Notes: generated by a model not told the origin, from the letters alone. A stretch of 64,000 bases of DNA from Povalibacter uvarum (GCF_014202975.1 NZ_JACHHZ010000005.1:372001-436000), one strand, 5' to 3'. Positions 35,988-46,034 are shown, counted from the stretch's first letter. Translations and numbers: made by a program.

Positions 35988-38702
35988 ATGTCCGATTCCC
36001 ATCCGCCAATCGCTGCACCCCGCAGCCACCTGATCCGGTCGAAGCTCACGCCGCCGCCCGCGCCGCCCTTTCAAATCGCGCGTGCGGAACTGCGCGAGCG
36101 GATCTGCGCTGGTGCCGGCGAGAAACTCGTGCTCATCCAGGCCCCGGCAGGTTTCGGCAAGACGACGCTGATGCTGCAGGTGATGACGACGTTGCAGCAG
36201 CAGGGCGTGCGCACGGCGTGGCTGACCGCGGATCCGGCGGATAACGATGTGGGGCGGTTCCTGAGCTTTCTCGGGGCGGCGATCGATGCGCTGGCGGATC
36301 GCACCGAACCGGTGCTCATGGATGAGGGTGGCGAGGCCACAGGCCTGATGGCGCTGGATCTCATCGATCGGGTGTCGTTCGCGACGCCGCCGTTCGCGCT
36401 GTTCATCGACGATGTCGAGTCGATTCAGAACGCAGCGGCCTTCGCCCTGATTCGTCAGGTTCTCGAGCATTTACCGGCCGGCGGGCGAATCGTGATGGGA
36501 TCACGAATGCTTCCCGACATCGGCGCGGCGCGGCTGCTTGCGCGCGGGCAACTGCTCGAAGTGGATCTCGCACAGCTGCGATTCTCGCTCGGCGAGGCTA
36601 CGGATTTTCTCGCGGGCAAGCGCGGTCTCAAGTTGCAAGGAGCTGACGTCGCGCGATTGCAGGGTGTCACTGAAGGCTGGCCAGTTGCGCTGTGGCTCGC
36701 ATCGGTCGCGCTCGAACGAAGGGAGCGTCCCGCGGATCTCGTTGCGCAGTTCTCCGGTTCGAACGTCGCAGTCGCCGACTACCTGGCCGAGGAAGTTCTC
36801 GCACAGCAGTCCGACGCCGTGCGCGACTTCATGTTGCGGACGAGCATCCTTCAGCAGTTGAACGCACAGCTCTGCGATGCCGTGCGAGGCAGCAGCGACA
36901 GTCGCGAGATTCTCGAATCGCTCGAGCGCTCGAATCTCTTCATCCAACCGGTCGGCGAGAGCCGCGACTGGTTTCGATATCACAGTCTCCTCAGCAGCTT
37001 CCTTCGCACGCAGCTCGAACGCGTGCATCCCCAGGACATCGGCCGCCTGCATCGTGCGGCAGCTGAATGGTATGAGGGCCAGCGTCGGCCGATTCCCGCG
37101 ATCGAGCACGCGATTGCGTGCGGCGATGCAAGCTATGCGATGCCGTTGCTCGAGCGGCACGCCGAACGACTCATCGAGGATGGCCGCATTCGTCTCGTGG
37201 CCCGCCTGCTCGACACCGCGCTGCCCGAGGATCTGCAGAACTGGCCCGGATTGCGCCTGATTCACGCATGGGCGCTGGGGTTCACACGTGGCGGACAGGA
37301 AGCGATGCGCATGCTGGAAGGCATCGAACGCGATGGTTTGCAGACTGCCGACCAGAAGGCGCATGCACTTGCGTTACGACCGATGCTGCTGACGATGCTC
37401 GATCGACTCGACGAGGCGTACGCGGCTGGGCTCAGCGCAATCGACAGAGTCACGCCGCAGCAGGCGTTCGCGTTCCGCATCCTGCGTACGACGCTTGCCA
37501 ACACGCATCTGATCATGGGCAAGTATGCGAACGCGCGGGAGCTGCTCGATCGCAGCGGCGGCGTGTCGGACGCGCCGAGCGGACCGTTCATGATGATCTA
37601 CGCGCAGTGCGTCGATGGCGTCATCGATCTTCTGCATGGACGATTGCGGCAGGCCACTGCGAGATTCAGGCACTCGGCGAGCGTCGGTTCGCGCAGCGCT
37701 TTCACCGATACGAACGGCAACGCGATGGCGGGCATCCTGTTGTCGGAAGTGCTGTACGAGCAGGACGAACTGCCCGAGGCGGAGCGGCTGCTCAATGTGT
37801 ACGTGCCGCTGATGCAGGAACTCGGGCTCGCCGATCATCTGATCTGCGGCTATCGGAATCTGGCGCGCATTGCCTGGCATCGCGGCGATCACGATCGCTC
37901 GTTGCAGCTCGTGACGGAGATGGAGTTCGTCGGCCATCGCCGGGGTCTCACGCGGGTCGTCGCAAGTGCGCAGCTCGAACGCGTGAGACATGCACTGTGG
38001 CGGGGCGACCTCAACACCGCGAAGGAAGCATTGCAGCGCGCGAAAGCGGCGACAGACTGGAGCGAGGTCACCAGCCGCTCGTTGTTCGGCAACGACGCCG
38101 ATACGCTGGTGGAGGCGCAGCTGCGCTGGATGATCCATGGCGGTGCGGCCGACGATGCTGTCGCCCAGCTCAAGCAGGAGCTCGAACGGGCTGAAGGGGC
38201 GCGACGTCATCGTCGTGCATTGAAGCTTCGCATCCTGCTGGCTCTCGCTCTCGATCGCAGCGGGAATGAGAAGGCAGCCCTGCGCACTTTGCGTGATGCA
38301 CTGCGGTTCGGCGCCACCGAGCGCTTCGTCCGGATGTTCCTGGACGAGGGCGATCCGTTCCACGCACTTCTGCAAAAGCTCTCCGCCGCCGGCCAGCGTG
38401 AACCCGAAGAAGGTATCGAGAATGCGCTGCAATACTTCGAACGGCTGACGCAACCCGCGGCGGCCGTGCCCGAGCCCGCGCCTCAGCCCGCGATCTCAGG
38501 CGATTTCGAGGCCCTGACCCGCAAGGAACTCGAGATCCTGAAACTCCTGGCCGAAGGCCTCTCCAACTTCGCCATCGCCGGCCGCCTGTTCGTCTCCGAG
38601 ACCACCGTCCGCACCCACCTCAGAAACATCAACTCGAAGTTCAGGGTGCATAACAGGACGCAGGCGATCGCGGTGGGAAGGAAGCTCAGGCTGATCGCGT
38701 AG
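35988..38702 (+). CDS. MalT-like LuxR-family ATP-dependent regulator
   Basis: A 904-residue signal-transducing regulator of the MalT/STAND type. LIRSKLTPPPAPPFQIARAE is the typical start. A Walker A motif follows (QAPAGFGKTTLM, about residues 51-62) and a Walker B-like FALFIDDVESI. A long helical TPR-like sensor region spans about residues 350-800. A C-terminal LuxR helix-turn-helix spans about 845-904 (LTRKELEILKLLAEGLSNFA and SETTVRTHLRNI). Such proteins bind an inducer and ATP, oligomerise and activate transcription. It is encoded directly upstream of a TonB receptor and an acyl-CoA dehydrogenase. These are its most likely targets, and the inducer may be a lipid or terpenoid; that is inference. 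Confidence 0.88.
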   Translation: MSDSHPPIAAPRSHLIRSKLTPPPAPPFQIARAELRERICAGAGEKLVLIQAPAGFGKTTLMLQVMTTLQQQGVRTAWLTADPADNDVGRFLSFLGAAIDALADRTEPVLMDEGGEATGLMALDLIDRVSFATPPFALFIDDVESIQNAAAFALIRQVLEHLPAGGRIVMGSRMLPDIGAARLLARGQLLEVDLAQLRFSLGEATDFLAGKRGLKLQGADVARLQGVTEGWPVALWLASVALERRERPADLVAQFSGSNVAVADYLAEEVLAQQSDAVRDFMLRTSILQQLNAQLCDAVRGSSDSREILESLERSNLFIQPVGESRDWFRYHSLLSSFLRTQLERVHPQDIGRLHRAAAEWYEGQRRPIPAIEHAIACGDASYAMPLLERHAERLIEDGRIRLVARLLDTALPEDLQNWPGLRLIHAWALGFTRGGQEAMRMLEGIERDGLQTADQKAHALALRPMLLTMLDRLDEAYAAGLSAIDRVTPQQAFAFRILRTTLANTHLIMGKYANARELLDRSGGVSDAPSGPFMMIYAQCVDGVIDLLHGRLRQATARFRHSASVGSRSAFTDTNGNAMAGILLSEVLYEQDELPEAERLLNVYVPLMQELGLADHLICGYRNLARIAWHRGDHDRSLQLVTEMEFVGHRRGLTRVVASAQLERVRHALWRGDLNTAKEALQRAKAATDWSEVTSRSLFGNDADTLVEAQLRWMIHGGAADDAVAQLKQELERAEGARRHRRALKLRILLALALDRSGNEKAALRTLRDALRFGATERFVRMFLDEGDPFHALLQKLSAAGQREPEEGIENALQYFERLTQPAAAVPEPAPQPAISGDFEALTRKELEILKLLAEGLSNFAIAGRLFVSETTVRTHLRNINSKFRVHNRTQAIAVGRKLRLIA

Positions 38703-38828
38703 GCCGTCCCGAAATTCGTCACTTCGGACGAGTCAACCCGCCCCCGGCTCGTAGATCCTGACAACGCACAAACAAAGCTGCCCCTCGTTCCGGGCAGTGC
38801 GTCATCGTCGTATTCAGGGGGCAAGACT

Positions 38829-41147
38829 ATGAGAAGTCGGGGGTTGGTCCGGGGCGGTAGCAATTCGAACTGCTTGAGGGCCTGCGTGGCGGCGGTGCTG
38901 GCGGTTGCGCCTTCGGTCGCAGTCTGGGCAGCGGATTCCGCGGGCGGTGCGGTAGAAGAAGTGATCGTGACGGCTCAGCGCCGCGCGGAAAACATCCAGC
39001 GCGTGCCGATCGCCGTGACGGCGGTGACGGCGGACCAGCTCGAGGCTGCGCGGGTCGACAGTATCGATAACGTGCAGGCGATTTCGCCGAGCATTTCATT
39101 CGACGTGACCAACAGCGCGTCCAACAGCGCCAATATTCGTATTCGCGGCATCGGCACCGTCGGTAACAGCCGGGCGTTCGAAGGCGCGGTCGGTGTATTC
39201 ATCGACGGCGTGTACCGCACGCGCGGCGGCCAGGCGCTCCAGAACTGGCTCGATGTCGACAATCTCCAGGTGCTGCGCGGTCCGCAGGGAACGCTGTTCG
39301 GCAAGAACACGTCCGCCGGCGCACTGCTGCTCACCAGCAAGCAGCCTGAAATCGATGCGTTCGGCACGGACTTCGAGCTGACGTACGGAAACTACGAGAC
39401 GCTCTCGGCACGCGCCGCTCTCAATGCGCCGCTGTCAGACAGCGCAGCGCTGCGAATTGCAGGGTTGTGGGGCCAGTCGGATGGGTTCATCGAGAATCCG
39501 AACGGCGGGAACTACAACGATCGCAATCCGCGCGCCGTGAAGGCGCAGCTTCTGCTCGAGCCGACCGATTCGTTCAGCCTGCGGGTGATCGCCGACTGGT
39601 CGGACGAGAAGAACAACTGCTGCTACGGCCAGGTCGACGATGTCGACGGACCGCTGCAGCCGCTGATCAACAACCTGACGCTGGCGCGTGGTGTGGCCCT
39701 GCCTTCGGCCGACTTCGACGACTATGAGCAGGTCCTGAGCAACGACACGCAGCAGGACATCGTCGACAAGGGCGTCGTGGTTCACGCGGACTGGGACTTG
39801 CAGAGTGGCGATTCGCTGCACTCGGTCACTGCATATCGCAGCTGGCAGTTCCGCCAGGACGGCATGGACGCGGACTTCACCGGCGCGAACGTGCTGACGA
39901 TCAACGAGAGCTTCCGCACGGATTTCTTCTCGCAGGAGTTCACCTATAACGGCTCTGTCGGCGATGCCGAATACGTTGTCGGCGCGTACTTCGCGGATGA
40001 AGACATCGAAGCGACGTACGAACTGATCTGGGGCAACCAGGCGCAGACGTACTTCGACGCCCTGTTCTTCGCTCAGGCTGGCTTGCCGCCGGGCACGAGC
40101 AACGCCGCAACCGGCACCTGGAACTACGCCGAGTTCCCGGCGACGAGCCGTTCGTACGCTGCGTTCACGCACTGGACGATTCCCCTCTCCGATCCGCTGA
40201 AACTCGTGGCGGGTCTGCGCTACTCGAGCGAAGACAAGACGGGTGCCTTCGACCTGCAGTACTTCACACCGGCGCCGAACGCTGCGTTCCGGTTGCTCGG
40301 TGTGCAGCCTGGACCGGAGTACAGCGATGAGCAGAAGGACGAGGCCGTGAGCGGCACGTTCGGCTTCCAGTACCAGTTCACCGACGACGTGATGGGCTAC
40401 CTCACGTACAGCCGCGGTTTCAAAGCCGGCGGCGTGAACATCGACAACACGGCCGCGGGTACCCGCATGAACAACCCGGCGGAAATTCCGGGCGCCGTGC
40501 CGAAGGATCCGACATACAAGCCGGAGTTCATTGACGGCTACGAGCTGGGGCTCAAGACCCAGTATGCCGATGGACGCGGCCGGACGAATTTCGCCGTGTT
40601 CTATGACGAGATGAAGGACCTACAGGTCGCGCAGTTCCTCGGCACGCAGTTCACGATCGTGAATGCGCCGGAAGCGACTGTCTACGGTGCGGAGATAGAG
40701 AACAGCTGGCTCCTGGGCGAAGCTGTCACGCTGGGACTCGATGCGACGTGGCTGCCGGAGAAGGAATTCGGCGAAGCGGCTTCGATCCTGAATCTGTCGG
40801 GCCGGGACTTTGCGCAGGCTCCGGATCTCGCGGCCAACCTGTCGTTGAATCTCGACCAGCCGCTGACGAACAGCCTGGCTCTGATCGGTCGCGCGGCGGC
40901 GCAATACACAGGTGAGGTGTACACGAACACCTCGAACGATCTGCAGCGCGATGCCCAGACCGAGTACAACCTCAGCCTCGGCCTGCGCTCTCTGAACGGC
41001 AACTGGTCCGTCACGGCGTGGTGTCAGAACTGCAGCGACGAGCGCTACGTCGTGCAGCACTTCAATACCCCGCTGCAGGGAACCGATGCGAACGGCTACG
41101 TGTCGGTGCCGCTCACTTACGGGCTGACGCTGCGGGTTTCGTTCTGA
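38829..41147 (+). CDS. TonB-dependent receptor (1)
   Basis: A 772-residue outer-membrane protein. After a signal peptide (to about VAVWAAD) comes the TonB-box-like VEEVIVTAQRRAENIQRVPI and a plug domain with IRIRGIGTVGNS and LRGPQGTLFGKNTSAGA. The rest is a 22-strand-type barrel ending in YGLTLRVSF with the terminal Phe. SRGFKAGGVNIDNT is typical of the large group of receptors near catabolic genes in sphingomonads and Steroidobacter-like bacteria. The substrate cannot be read directly. Its place between the MalT-like regulator and acyl-CoA catabolic genes suggests uptake of a hydrophobic compound. Confidence 0.9.
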   Translation: MRSRGLVRGGSNSNCLRACVAAVLAVAPSVAVWAADSAGGAVEEVIVTAQRRAENIQRVPIAVTAVTADQLEAARVDSIDNVQAISPSISFDVTNSASNSANIRIRGIGTVGNSRAFEGAVGVFIDGVYRTRGGQALQNWLDVDNLQVLRGPQGTLFGKNTSAGALLLTSKQPEIDAFGTDFELTYGNYETLSARAALNAPLSDSAALRIAGLWGQSDGFIENPNGGNYNDRNPRAVKAQLLLEPTDSFSLRVIADWSDEKNNCCYGQVDDVDGPLQPLINNLTLARGVALPSADFDDYEQVLSNDTQQDIVDKGVVVHADWDLQSGDSLHSVTAYRSWQFRQDGMDADFTGANVLTINESFRTDFFSQEFTYNGSVGDAEYVVGAYFADEDIEATYELIWGNQAQTYFDALFFAQAGLPPGTSNAATGTWNYAEFPATSRSYAAFTHWTIPLSDPLKLVAGLRYSSEDKTGAFDLQYFTPAPNAAFRLLGVQPGPEYSDEQKDEAVSGTFGFQYQFTDDVMGYLTYSRGFKAGGVNIDNTAAGTRMNNPAEIPGAVPKDPTYKPEFIDGYELGLKTQYADGRGRTNFAVFYDEMKDLQVAQFLGTQFTIVNAPEATVYGAEIENSWLLGEAVTLGLDATWLPEKEFGEAASILNLSGRDFAQAPDLAANLSLNLDQPLTNSLALIGRAAAQYTGEVYTNTSNDLQRDAQTEYNLSLGLRSLNGNWSVTAWCQNCSDERYVVQHFNTPLQGTDANGYVSVPLTYGLTLRVSF

Positions 41148-41163
41148 GCAGAGTAGAAAGAAG

Positions 41164-41245
41164 TTTCACGCGGAGCGCACGGAGATCATGGAGGCTCGGA
41201 AAGACCCCTTCGAAACTCCGTGCGCTTCGTGAACTCCGTGTGAAA
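41164..41245. repeat. Imperfect long inverted repeat (CTCCGTG family)
   Basis: TTTCACGCGGAGCGCACGGA at the left pairs with CTCCGTGCGC...CTCCGTGTGAAA at the right; the right arm has an extra nine bases. It lies between the TonB receptor and the acyl-CoA dehydrogenase genes and can fold as a hairpin in RNA. Confidence 0.7.
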
Positions 41246-41277
41246 TCTCCTGCATTGGCTCCCACCTCCGATCTTCG

Positions 41278-43080
41278 ATGACTCCCTATCAAGCTCCACT
41301 GCGCGATCTGCGCTTCTGTTTCGACGAGCTTCTCGACTATCCGGCGCACTACTCGACGCTGCCGCTCGCGGCGGAGATCGGGCGTGACGATGTGGATTTC
41401 ATCGTCGGCGAGGTGGCGAAGTTTGCTCAGGAAGTGATAGCGCCGCTCTACGTCAGCGGTGACAGTGAAGGCGCTCACTGCGAGGACGGGCGAGTCACTT
41501 CGCCGCGCGGTTTCGCGGAAGCCTATCGTCGCTACGTCGAGGCTGGCTGGCCGCGATTGGGGAATCCTCCCGAGCACGGCGGGCAGGCGGCGCCGTACTC
41601 GCTGAAGCTTGCAGTCTCCGAGTTCATGCAGGCTGCCAACGGCGCGTGGTGCATGTACGCGTTGCTGAACGACGGCGGCATCAAGACGTTGATGAGCTAC
41701 GCACAACCGGCGCAGATCGAAGCTTTCGTGCCGAAGCTCGTCAGCGGCGAATGGATGAGCACGATGTGCCTCACCGAGCCCCAGTGCGGATCGGACCTGA
41801 ACCTGGTCCGGTGCCGGGCCGAGCCGGCGGCGGACGGCAAGTACCGGATCACGGGCACGAAGATCTTCATCAGTTCCGGCGAGCAGGATTTCTCGGAGAA
41901 CATCGTTCATCTCGTGCTTGCTCGATTGCCTGACGCTCCACCGGGAACGCGCGGCATTTCGCTGTTCGTGATCCCGAAGCGAAAACTGCGCGATGACGGA
42001 TCGGCCGGTGACGCGAATGCGATTCGCTGCCTGTCGATCGAACACAAGATGGGACTCAAGGCGAGTGCCACGTGCGTGATGGCATTCGATGGGGCCGAGG
42101 GTTGGCTGGTCGGGGAGCCGCATCGCGGGCTCAAGGCGATGTTCGTGTACATCAACAAATCCCGCCTCGGCACGGCACAGCAGGGGCAGGCACATGCAGA
42201 AGCTGCGTATCAGGCATCGCTCGCCTATGCGCGCGAACGGCGAGCCGGACGTGCGCCGTCAGGTCCGGTGAGTCGCGACAAGGAAGCAGATGCGTTGCTC
42301 GTGCATCCCGATATTCGGCGGATGCTGCTGACGCAGAGGGCGATTGCCGAAGGCGGGCGCGCGCTCGTTCTGTATTGCGCGCAGTGGGTCGATCGCGCCG
42401 ACACCGACGATCGGAAGGTCCGCGAGCAGGCCGAACGGCGTCTCGCGCTGCTCACGCCGATTGCGAAGGGTGCCGTTTCCGAGTGGGGCAGCGAGGCTGC
42501 GGATCTCGGCGTCCAGATTCTGGGCGGGCACGGCTACATGAAGGAATGGGGTCTCGAGCAGCGAGTGCGCGACGTGCGCATCACCCGAATCTACGAAGGG
42601 ACGACCGGCATCCAGGGCATGGATCTGCTCGGTCGGAAGGTTCTCGGACCTCAGCGCGAGACGCTGCAGGAGTTCACGGGAGAGATCCTCGATTTTTGCG
42701 CGCGACATGCTTCCGACAATGGATTGCGGCCGCTCGTTCGCAAGCTCGCGGATGCCACGAATCGATGGCGGACGATGACCGATCGCATCGCTGCGCGTCA
42801 CTCATCGGATCCGGATCTCGTGCCCGCCATTGCCGTCGACTATCTGATGTTCGCGGGCTATGTCAGCGTCGCCTGGTTGTGGGCGCGCTCGGCGCAAGTG
42901 GCGAACGCAAAGCTGGCGACGAAGTCGCCGGAGCGCGAGTTCTATCTCGCGAAGCTTCAGACCGCACAGTTCTATTTCGACCGGATACTGCCGCGAATCG
43001 CTGTTTGCGAGGCGGCGGTGGAGGCGGGCAGCTCATCGCTGATGGCAATGTCGGACGATGGCTTCGCAGCTGGGCGCTAG
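41278..43080 (+). CDS. Acyl-CoA dehydrogenase with C-terminal extension
   Basis: A 600-residue FAD enzyme with the long-form layout: an N-terminal cap (YSTLPLAAEIGRDDVDFIVG), the FAD core (MCLTEPQCGSDLNLVRC, YRITGTKIFISSGEQDF) and an added C-terminal helical domain from about residue 465. The catalytic base is likely Glu440 in RITRIYEGTTGIQ. Relatives act on bulky or substituted acyl-CoAs (for example 3-methylthiopropanoyl-CoA or aromatic types). It is immediately followed by an alcohol dehydrogenase gene whose start overlaps its end, so the two are coupled. It follows the TonB receptor on the same strand. Confidence 0.9.
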   Translation: MTPYQAPLRDLRFCFDELLDYPAHYSTLPLAAEIGRDDVDFIVGEVAKFAQEVIAPLYVSGDSEGAHCEDGRVTSPRGFAEAYRRYVEAGWPRLGNPPEHGGQAAPYSLKLAVSEFMQAANGAWCMYALLNDGGIKTLMSYAQPAQIEAFVPKLVSGEWMSTMCLTEPQCGSDLNLVRCRAEPAADGKYRITGTKIFISSGEQDFSENIVHLVLARLPDAPPGTRGISLFVIPKRKLRDDGSAGDANAIRCLSIEHKMGLKASATCVMAFDGAEGWLVGEPHRGLKAMFVYINKSRLGTAQQGQAHAEAAYQASLAYARERRAGRAPSGPVSRDKEADALLVHPDIRRMLLTQRAIAEGGRALVLYCAQWVDRADTDDRKVREQAERRLALLTPIAKGAVSEWGSEAADLGVQILGGHGYMKEWGLEQRVRDVRITRIYEGTTGIQGMDLLGRKVLGPQRETLQEFTGEILDFCARHASDNGLRPLVRKLADATNRWRTMTDRIAARHSSDPDLVPAIAVDYLMFAGYVSVAWLWARSAQVANAKLATKSPEREFYLAKLQTAQFYFDRILPRIAVCEAAVEAGSSSLMAMSDDGFAAGR

Positions 43081-44191
43081 CGTGCGCGCAACTGCAGCGG
43101 TTTTGCGTGCGCCGGGTGGCCGCTTCTCGATCGAGCCTGTGATCCTGGACGCGCTGCGTGAGAACGAAGTGCTCGTTCGAATCGTCGCGAGCGGTATCTG
43201 TCACACGGACCTCAGCGCGAGGGAGCAGCTGCTGCCGTTGCGGTTGCCCGCCGTGCTGGGTCATGAAGGGTCGGGCGTCGTCGAAGCCGTGGGAGCGAAG
43301 GTGACATCGGTACGCCCCGGCGATCACGTCGTGACCAGCTTCGATTTCTGTGGCGATTGCGATTCCTGTCGCGACTGTCACGTCGCATATTGCCAGCACG
43401 CGCCGCGGCTGAATTTCTCCGGCGTGCGGCGTGACGGCACCGGCGTCGTGCACGATGAACAACGAAGCGTTCTGTCGGCGCGATTCCTGGGACAGAGCTC
43501 GTTCGCGTCCCATGCGAACGTCAGCGAGTCCAGCGTGGTCCGCATCGATCGCGACGTGCCGCTCGAGCTGATGGGGCCGCTGGGCTGCGGCATGCAGACG
43601 GGAGCCGGCACGGTGCTCAACGTTCTGAAGCCCAGGCCGGGCAGTTCGATCGCCATTCTTGGCGCGGGCTCCGTCGGGTTCGCGGCGTTGATGGCCGCTC
43701 GCATCGCCGGATGCGAGACGATCATTGCAGTCGACATCAACGATGCGCGGCTGACGCTTGCCCGAGAGCTGGGCGCGACAGACACGTTCAATGCATTGTC
43801 GGGCGATCCTGTCGAGTTCGTTCGTATCGCGACAAAGGGGCGAGGTGTTCACTCCAGTGTGGAGTGCACGGGGCTGCCCGCAGTCTTGCGCCAGGCCGTC
43901 GATGTGCTCGCACCTCGCGGCACGTGTGCGCTGGTCGGCGTCGCTCATCCGCGAGCCGACGCTGCAATCAACATGGCATCGATGCTGCGCGGCCGAACGC
44001 TCGTCGGTGTGACCGAAGGCGATGTCGTTCCACGCACCTTCATTCCGCAGATGATCGAATGGTGGCGCGAGGGACGGTTTCCCTTCGACCGGCTTGTTCG
44101 GTACTTTGAATTTGCCCGGATCGATGAAGCGGTGGCGGCGTGTGCTTCGGGTGAGGTGGTGAAGCCGGTGGTGAGGATGGGCGGCGGCTAG
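43058..44191 (+). CDS. Zinc-dependent alcohol dehydrogenase (MDR, aryl/allyl alcohol type)
   Basis: A 377-residue class III-like enzyme. Catalytic zinc ligands are Cys in SGICHTDLS, His and Glu in LGHEGSGVVEAVG and Cys in GPLGCGMQTG. The structural zinc loop is CGDCDSCRDCHVAYC. NAD-binding is at AILGAGSVGFAALMAA, followed by VDIND, the Asp favouring NAD. The layout resembles aryl-alcohol and geraniol-type dehydrogenases. The ATG at 43058 overlaps the previous gene by 23 bp; a GTG at 43082, just after that gene's stop, is an equally possible start. Confidence 0.88.
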   Translation: MASQLGASVRATAAVLRAPGGRFSIEPVILDALRENEVLVRIVASGICHTDLSAREQLLPLRLPAVLGHEGSGVVEAVGAKVTSVRPGDHVVTSFDFCGDCDSCRDCHVAYCQHAPRLNFSGVRRDGTGVVHDEQRSVLSARFLGQSSFASHANVSESSVVRIDRDVPLELMGPLGCGMQTGAGTVLNVLKPRPGSSIAILGAGSVGFAALMAARIAGCETIIAVDINDARLTLARELGATDTFNALSGDPVEFVRIATKGRGVHSSVECTGLPAVLRQAVDVLAPRGTCALVGVAHPRADAAINMASMLRGRTLVGVTEGDVVPRTFIPQMIEWWREGRFPFDRLVRYFEFARIDEAVAACASGEVVKPVVRMGGG

Positions 44192-44201
44192 AAGTTACTG
44201 G

Positions 44202-44267
44202 GTCATTCCCGCGGACGCGGGAATCCATCTGCATCCAAGCATGGACTCCCGCGTGCGCGGGAGTGAC
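44202..44267. repeat. Paired dRS3-like palindromes (locus 4)
   Basis: ATTCCCGCGGACGCGGGAAT and an inverted partner with CTCCCGCGTGCGCGGGAG stand between the convergent alcohol dehydrogenase and SDR genes. Arms have changed together with their partners, as expected if the hairpin matters. Confidence 0.8.
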
Positions 44268-44288
44268 ACCAATCGGCAGCGAGCTGCC

Positions 44289-45035
44289 TCATCTACCACC
44301 CGAAACATCGATAAACGTCCCCGTCGTGTACGACGCCTCGTCCGACAGCAGCCACAGGATCGCCTTCGCCACTTCCTCCGCTTCGCCGCCTCGCTGCATC
44401 GGAACCGAACTCTTCAGTCGCTCGATGCGTCCCGGCTCACCGCCGCTCGCGTGCATCTCGGTGTCGATGAGCCCGGGCCGCACTGCATTCACACGAATGC
44501 CTTCGCCGGCCACTTCTTTCGCGAGGCCGACAGTGAACGTATCGATCGCGCCTTTGGATGCCGCGTAGTCGACGTACTCATTCGGTGAGCCGAGCCGGGC
44601 AGCCATCGAGGAGACGTTTACGATAGCGCCCCCCGTGCCGCCGCGCTTCGTCGACATCCGCTGGATGGCTTCACGCGCGCAGAGAATCGAGCCAGTGACG
44701 TTGGTGGCGAACACGCGGGCGATGCGATCCGCTGACATTGCCTCGACGCGCATCTGGTGTTCGAGAATGCCGGCGTTGTTCACGAGCGCGGTGATCTTGC
44801 CGAACTCGCGGTCGACCACGCCGAACATCCTGACGACCTCCTCCTCGTTCGCAACGTCGGCCTGCACGACCAGTGCCCGGCCACCGTTGCGTGCAATCTC
44901 ATCGGCGACGAGATAGGCGGGCGCTGCCTTCGAGCGGTAGTTCACGCACACGGCGTAGCCGTGCTGTGCGGCAAGGATCGCAGTCGCCGCTCCGATGCCG
45001 CGGCTTGCGCCGGTGATGACTAGGACCTTGCTCAT
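44289..45035 (-). CDS. SDR-family oxidoreductase
   Basis: A 248-residue classical short-chain dehydrogenase. LVITGASRGIGAATAI is the cofactor Gly motif and NNAGIL the stabilising one. VNVSSMAARLG with YAASKGAID gives Ser, Tyr and Lys of the catalytic set, and VNAVRPGLIDTEM follows. An Arg after the second strand (NYRSKA) suggests NADP preference. Substrate is unknown; many such enzymes are FabG-like or act on hydroxyacyl or sugar substrates. It is 9 bp downstream of the flavoprotein gene, so they likely form an operon. Confidence 0.88.
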   Translation of the reverse strand: MSKVLVITGASRGIGAATAILAAQHGYAVCVNYRSKAAPAYLVADEIARNGGRALVVQADVANEEEVVRMFGVVDREFGKITALVNNAGILEHQMRVEAMSADRIARVFATNVTGSILCAREAIQRMSTKRGGTGGAIVNVSSMAARLGSPNEYVDYAASKGAIDTFTVGLAKEVAGEGIRVNAVRPGLIDTEMHASGGEPGRIERLKSSVPMQRGGEAEEVAKAILWLLSDEASYTTGTFIDVSGGR

Positions 45036-45044
45036 ATATATGTG

Positions 45045-46034
45045 TCAGCGAGCGGCGGCCCAGCCTGCGGCATCGACGCCAAGCTGCTCGCGTGCCCTCT
45101 GATACTCGGCTTCGAGCCGGTCGACGATCGTGCCGACCGGTGGCGCATCGTGAATTCCAGCGACGCTCTGGCCGCTGCCCCAGATGTCGCGCCACGCCTT
45201 GGCTTTCTGGTCGCCGCCGCTGCCGAAGTTCATCTTGCTCTTGTCGGCTTCGGGCAGGGCATCGGGATCGAGGCCGGCTGCAACGATGCTCGATCGCAGG
45301 TAGTTGCCGTGAACGCCGGTGAACAGGTTCGTGTAGACGATGTCTTCGGCGCCGCTGTCGATGATGGCTTGCTTGTAGCCATCAGTCGCGTTCGCCTCCT
45401 GGCTCGCGATGAAGCGCGTGCCCATGTACGCAAGATCGGCGCCCAGCGCCTGCGCGGCGAGAATGCCGGCGCCAGTGGAAATTGCACCTGAAAGAATGAT
45501 CGTGCCGTCGTAGAACTCACGCACCGCGGTGAGCAACGCGAACGGCGACAGCGATCCGGCGTGACCACCGGCACCGCTGCACACGAGAATCAAGCCATCG
45601 ACGCCAGCCTGCAGCGCACGCTTCGCGTGCTTGACGTTGGTGACGTCGTGAAAGACGAGGCCGCCGTAGGAGTGCGCGGCTTCGACGACTTCGTCCGGCG
45701 CGCGCAGGCTCGTGATTTGGATGGGAACGCGATGTTCGCGACAGACGGCAATGTCATGGGCGAGGCGATTGTTGGAGCTGTGCACGATCTGATTCACCGC
45801 GAACGGCGCGACCCGTCGCTCAGGATGCTCGCGCTGATACGCGTCGAGTTCATTGCGGATCTGGACGAGCCATTGTTCCAGCACCGGTTCGGGCCGGGCG
45901 TTCAGCGCGGGAAACGAACCGACGATCCCGGCTTTGCACTGCGCGATCACGAGCTGTGCCGACGAAACGATGAAGAGCGGCGAACCGATGACGGGCAGGC
46001 GCAGTTGCGAACGCAGGGCAGCGGGAATCGGCAT
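45045..46034 (-). CDS. Nitronate monooxygenase-type flavoprotein (2)
   Basis: A 329-residue FMN TIM-barrel of the nitronate monooxygenase class, not closely similar to the other copy in this window. LPVIGSPLFIVSSAQLVIAQ is the start, CSGAGGHAGSLSPFAL holds the conserved His and IILSGAISTGAGILAAQALG the FMN phosphate loop. Enzymes of this type detoxify nitronates; in lipid clusters the true substrate is usually unknown. First gene of a leftward pair with the SDR. It is divergent from the arabinose locus. Confidence 0.85.
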   Translation of the reverse strand: MPIPAALRSQLRLPVIGSPLFIVSSAQLVIAQCKAGIVGSFPALNARPEPVLEQWLVQIRNELDAYQREHPERRVAPFAVNQIVHSSNNRLAHDIAVCREHRVPIQITSLRAPDEVVEAAHSYGGLVFHDVTNVKHAKRALQAGVDGLILVCSGAGGHAGSLSPFALLTAVREFYDGTIILSGAISTGAGILAAQALGADLAYMGTRFIASQEANATDGYKQAIIDSGAEDIVYTNLFTGVHGNYLRSSIVAAGLDPDALPEADKSKMNFGSGGDQKAKAWRDIWGSGQSVAGIHDAPPVGTIVDRLEAEYQRAREQLGVDAAGWAAAR

